This document shows positions 62,619 to 64,000 of a stretch of DNA of 64,000 bases, one piece after another. Under the pieces are notes generated by a model, which had not been told where the DNA came from, did not search any database, and worked only from the letters and a program-made list of their open reading frames with translations. The stretch's first letter is position 1. Every line of letters begins with the position of its first letter. The translations under genes were made by a program, and so were the position numbers. Source of the DNA: Algoriphagus sediminis (GTDB lineage: Bacteria; Bacteroidota; Bacteroidia; Cytophagales; Cyclobacteriaceae); NCBI RefSeq assembly GCF_030403435.1, contig NZ_JAUEPH010000008.1, positions 113,809-177,808 on the forward strand. Reading direction: 5' to 3'.

Positions 62619-63637
62619 AGAGAATAATTCTATCACTTAGCTTTTTGATTTTTGGCTTTCCTGTATTGGTAGCTCAGGATATTCAGTATAGTCAGTTTTA
62701 TGCAAATCCAATTTATCTGAATCCCGCCTTTACCGGAAGTACAGGAATGAGCCGGGTGGGATTTAGTTTCAGGAATCAATGGCCAACATTGGATCAAAGT
62801 TTTATAGCGTATTCGGCATATGGAGATTTCTTCTCTGATAGGTATAACTCTGGTGTAGGCTTGATAATCAATGGGGCTCAGGAGTCATTCACTCAAACTC
62901 AATTATATGAAATAGGTCTCAGCTATAGTTATAGGCTTAGATTGGGAGAGTCCAGTTTCCTGCATGCAGGAGCTCAAGGTGGGTTTTTGTTGAGAGATGC
63001 ACTTTTTGATGATGTTATTCTAGGTACACAGCTTGATATTAATACAGGACAAATTATTGGTCAACCAGGAGATGGATTTGAGGGAGATAGTCGATTGTCA
63101 TCATCTGATTTTCATGCGGGGTTACTCTATTATGATAACAAAGTTTGGTTTGGAATTTCAGCACACCATTTATTACGACCTCCAATTAGCTATTTGGATG
63201 TTGAATCGAATACTCTTCCAATTAAGTATTCAACCCACGGAGGAATACGTTTTGACCTAGCACCTGGGGACATAAATGATTATTTTAATAATACGGACCA
63301 GGAGAGATCCTTTGCTCTTTCATTCAATTATAAATCTCAGGGCCAATTCTCTCAACTTGATTTAGGTGCAGAGTTCTTTTTTGAACCTTTAATATTGGGG
63401 TTTTGGTATCGTGGGCTTCCCACCAAATATTCATTACCGAATAATGAGGCAATTATTGCAGTACTTGGTGTTAGTCTTGATAATGGAATTGAGGTGGGGT
63501 ATAGTTTTGATTTTACGATATCAAAATTGGGTCAATTCAATTCAGGAGGAGCACATGAATTATCGTTGAGGTATATTTTTACAAATAGAAACCCCCGAAA
63601 TAGGCAGAGGAACCCAATGCCTACTTTTAACTACTAA
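62615..63637 (+). CDS. PorP/SprF-family type IX secretion membrane protein
   Basis: The 340-residue protein has a signal peptide (KRIILSLSFLIFGFPVLVA). It starts DIQYSQFYANPIYLNPAFTG, the diagnostic PorP/SprF motif, and shows beta-barrel strands to the end. SprF-type proteins attach or secrete a specific type B cargo. The cargo is the preceding gene, overlapped by 4 bases, so this is a dedicated cargo/SprF pair. No type IX motor genes are nearby. Confidence 0.9.
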   Translation: MKRIILSLSFLIFGFPVLVAQDIQYSQFYANPIYLNPAFTGSTGMSRVGFSFRNQWPTLDQSFIAYSAYGDFFSDRYNSGVGLIINGAQESFTQTQLYEIGLSYSYRLRLGESSFLHAGAQGGFLLRDALFDDVILGTQLDINTGQIIGQPGDGFEGDSRLSSSDFHAGLLYYDNKVWFGISAHHLLRPPISYLDVESNTLPIKYSTHGGIRFDLAPGDINDYFNNTDQERSFALSFNYKSQGQFSQLDLGAEFFFEPLILGFWYRGLPTKYSLPNNEAIIAVLGVSLDNGIEVGYSFDFTISKLGQFNSGGAHELSLRYIFTNRNPRNRQRNPMPTFNY

Positions 63638-63796
63638 GCTCATTATCAATCTGCTACAATCTTAACTTTATTTTCTTTCAGAAAAACATGGTTTAAGAAA
63701 ATAAATCCACGATATTTGCAATCCTGTTTTGGCGAAAGGCCGGGATGGTTGTTGTAGAGATGAGTTGGGATTAGGATTTTTTTTTACCTCAGGGTA

Positions 63797-63826
63797 TTGG
63801 AAGTTAAAAATGATCGATTACCTTTG
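63797..63826 (+). promoter_or_regulatory. Ribosomal RNA operon promoter
   Basis: TTG at 63797-63799, 19 bases, then TACCTTTG at 63819-63826, followed by CACTCCC. The downstream leader and boxA-like sequence confirm the rRNA context. Confidence 0.82.
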
Positions 63827-63897
63827 CACTCCCATTCGGACGGAAGGGGGATAAAAAAATAGAAAAGTGGGTTTTTTAGGACCTGTTTTTTTGCGAG

Positions 63898-63927
63898 TCA
63901 ACCGAAAGGGTTGAACAAGTTCTTTGA
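63898..63927 (+). promoter_or_regulatory. rRNA leader antitermination element (boxB-like hairpin and boxA)
   Basis: A 6-bp hairpin TCAACC/GGTTGA with a GAAAG loop at 63898-63914 is followed by GTTCTTTGA at 63919-63927. These resemble the boxB and boxA elements before 16S genes in Bacteroidota. The 16S gene is expected within a few hundred bases past the window end. Confidence 0.65.
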
Positions 63928-64000
63928 GATGATGTAAGGCGAAAACCTGAGTGTTTTTAAGTTATAGTTTAGGCTAAGACTTAGGGGCATGAAGAAATAG

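Larger units (their letters stand above)
63638..64000. other. Region between porP and the rRNA operon
   Basis: It has no gene. It includes an 11-bp AT-rich inverted repeat (63667-63677 and 63695-63705) that may end porP transcription, then the rRNA promoter and leader. The 16S gene starts beyond 64000. Confidence 0.7.

Noticed and set aside
1..64000. Insertion sequences, prophage, integrase or CRISPR array
   Set aside because: No transposase, integrase, phage structural gene or regularly spaced repeat array was found. All long frames are metabolic, envelope or housekeeping genes.

Overview
The window looks like chromosomal DNA of a Bacteroidota member, most likely order Cytophagales (Cyclobacteriaceae/Algoriphagus-like). 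This rests on SusC/SusD genes, type IX secretion cargo domains and a PorP/SprF protein, TAnnTTTG-type promoters, few clear Shine-Dalgarno sites, and small Cytophagales-type hypothetical proteins. The genus is an inference from recognition, not a search. I see no phage, IS element, integrase or CRISPR array. It reads as a stable, densely coding core segment.

Layout. 1-5.6 kb: a 5'-truncated CCA-adding enzyme, a TPR protein, an S41 protease lipoprotein, an FtsE-type ATPase, an Fsa/transaldolase-type aldolase and the SRP RNA gene (minus strand). 5.7-13.4 kb: a complete trp operon, trpEGDCFBA plus a DAHP synthase, preceded by an attenuator whose 25-codon leader peptide has three consecutive Trp codons. 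13.4-17.2 kb: a second attenuator, with a His-His/Tyr/Phe leader peptide, in front of phenylalanine hydroxylase and hisH-hisA-hisF-hisIE. 17.2-25 kb: a second S41 lipoprotein, a Tat-exported Dabb protein, TypA/BipA, and a PadR regulator followed by three overlapping paralogous membrane proteins. 25-32 kb: DUF4407, DUF5995, VIT1/CCC1 transporter, M19 dipeptidase, and an ALDH/DUF779/AraC aldehyde module. 32-39 kb: glycosyltransferase, leuS, queE and a PorE-like OmpA protein. 39.7-49.3 kb: SusC-SusD-lipoprotein, then a secreted S8 protease with a type IX sorting domain and a small secreted partner. 49.4-58.9 kb: a PTPS-family enzyme, lpxB, clpX-clpP, tig, tRNA-Leu, rel/spoT, a Fur regulator, a STAS protein and a lipoprotein. 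58.9-64 kb: purA, a type IX cargo protein with its PorP/SprF partner, and the promoter/antitermination leader of an rRNA operon whose 16S gene lies just beyond the right edge.

How the parts connect. Aromatic metabolism is concentrated here: DAHP synthase and Trp synthesis in one operon, Phe-to-Tyr conversion at the head of the next. The PTPS-family enzyme at 49.4 kb has C-x5-HGH spacing, so it may supply the pterin cofactor for the hydroxylase. Both amino-acid operons appear to be controlled by ribosome-mediated attenuation with nearly leaderless leader peptides. Three stable-RNA genes (SRP RNA, tRNA-Leu, rRNA) share one promoter architecture, TTG-N19-TA(C/T)CTTTGCAC. The SusCD locus with a neighbouring secreted protease, and no glycoside hydrolase in view, points to peptide or protein uptake rather than glycans.

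The least described items are the PadR-plus-three-paralogs operon, the phhA/his attenuator and the alternative hairpins before hisH, the phased repeats upstream of susC, and a recurring overlap of terminators with the next gene's promoter.
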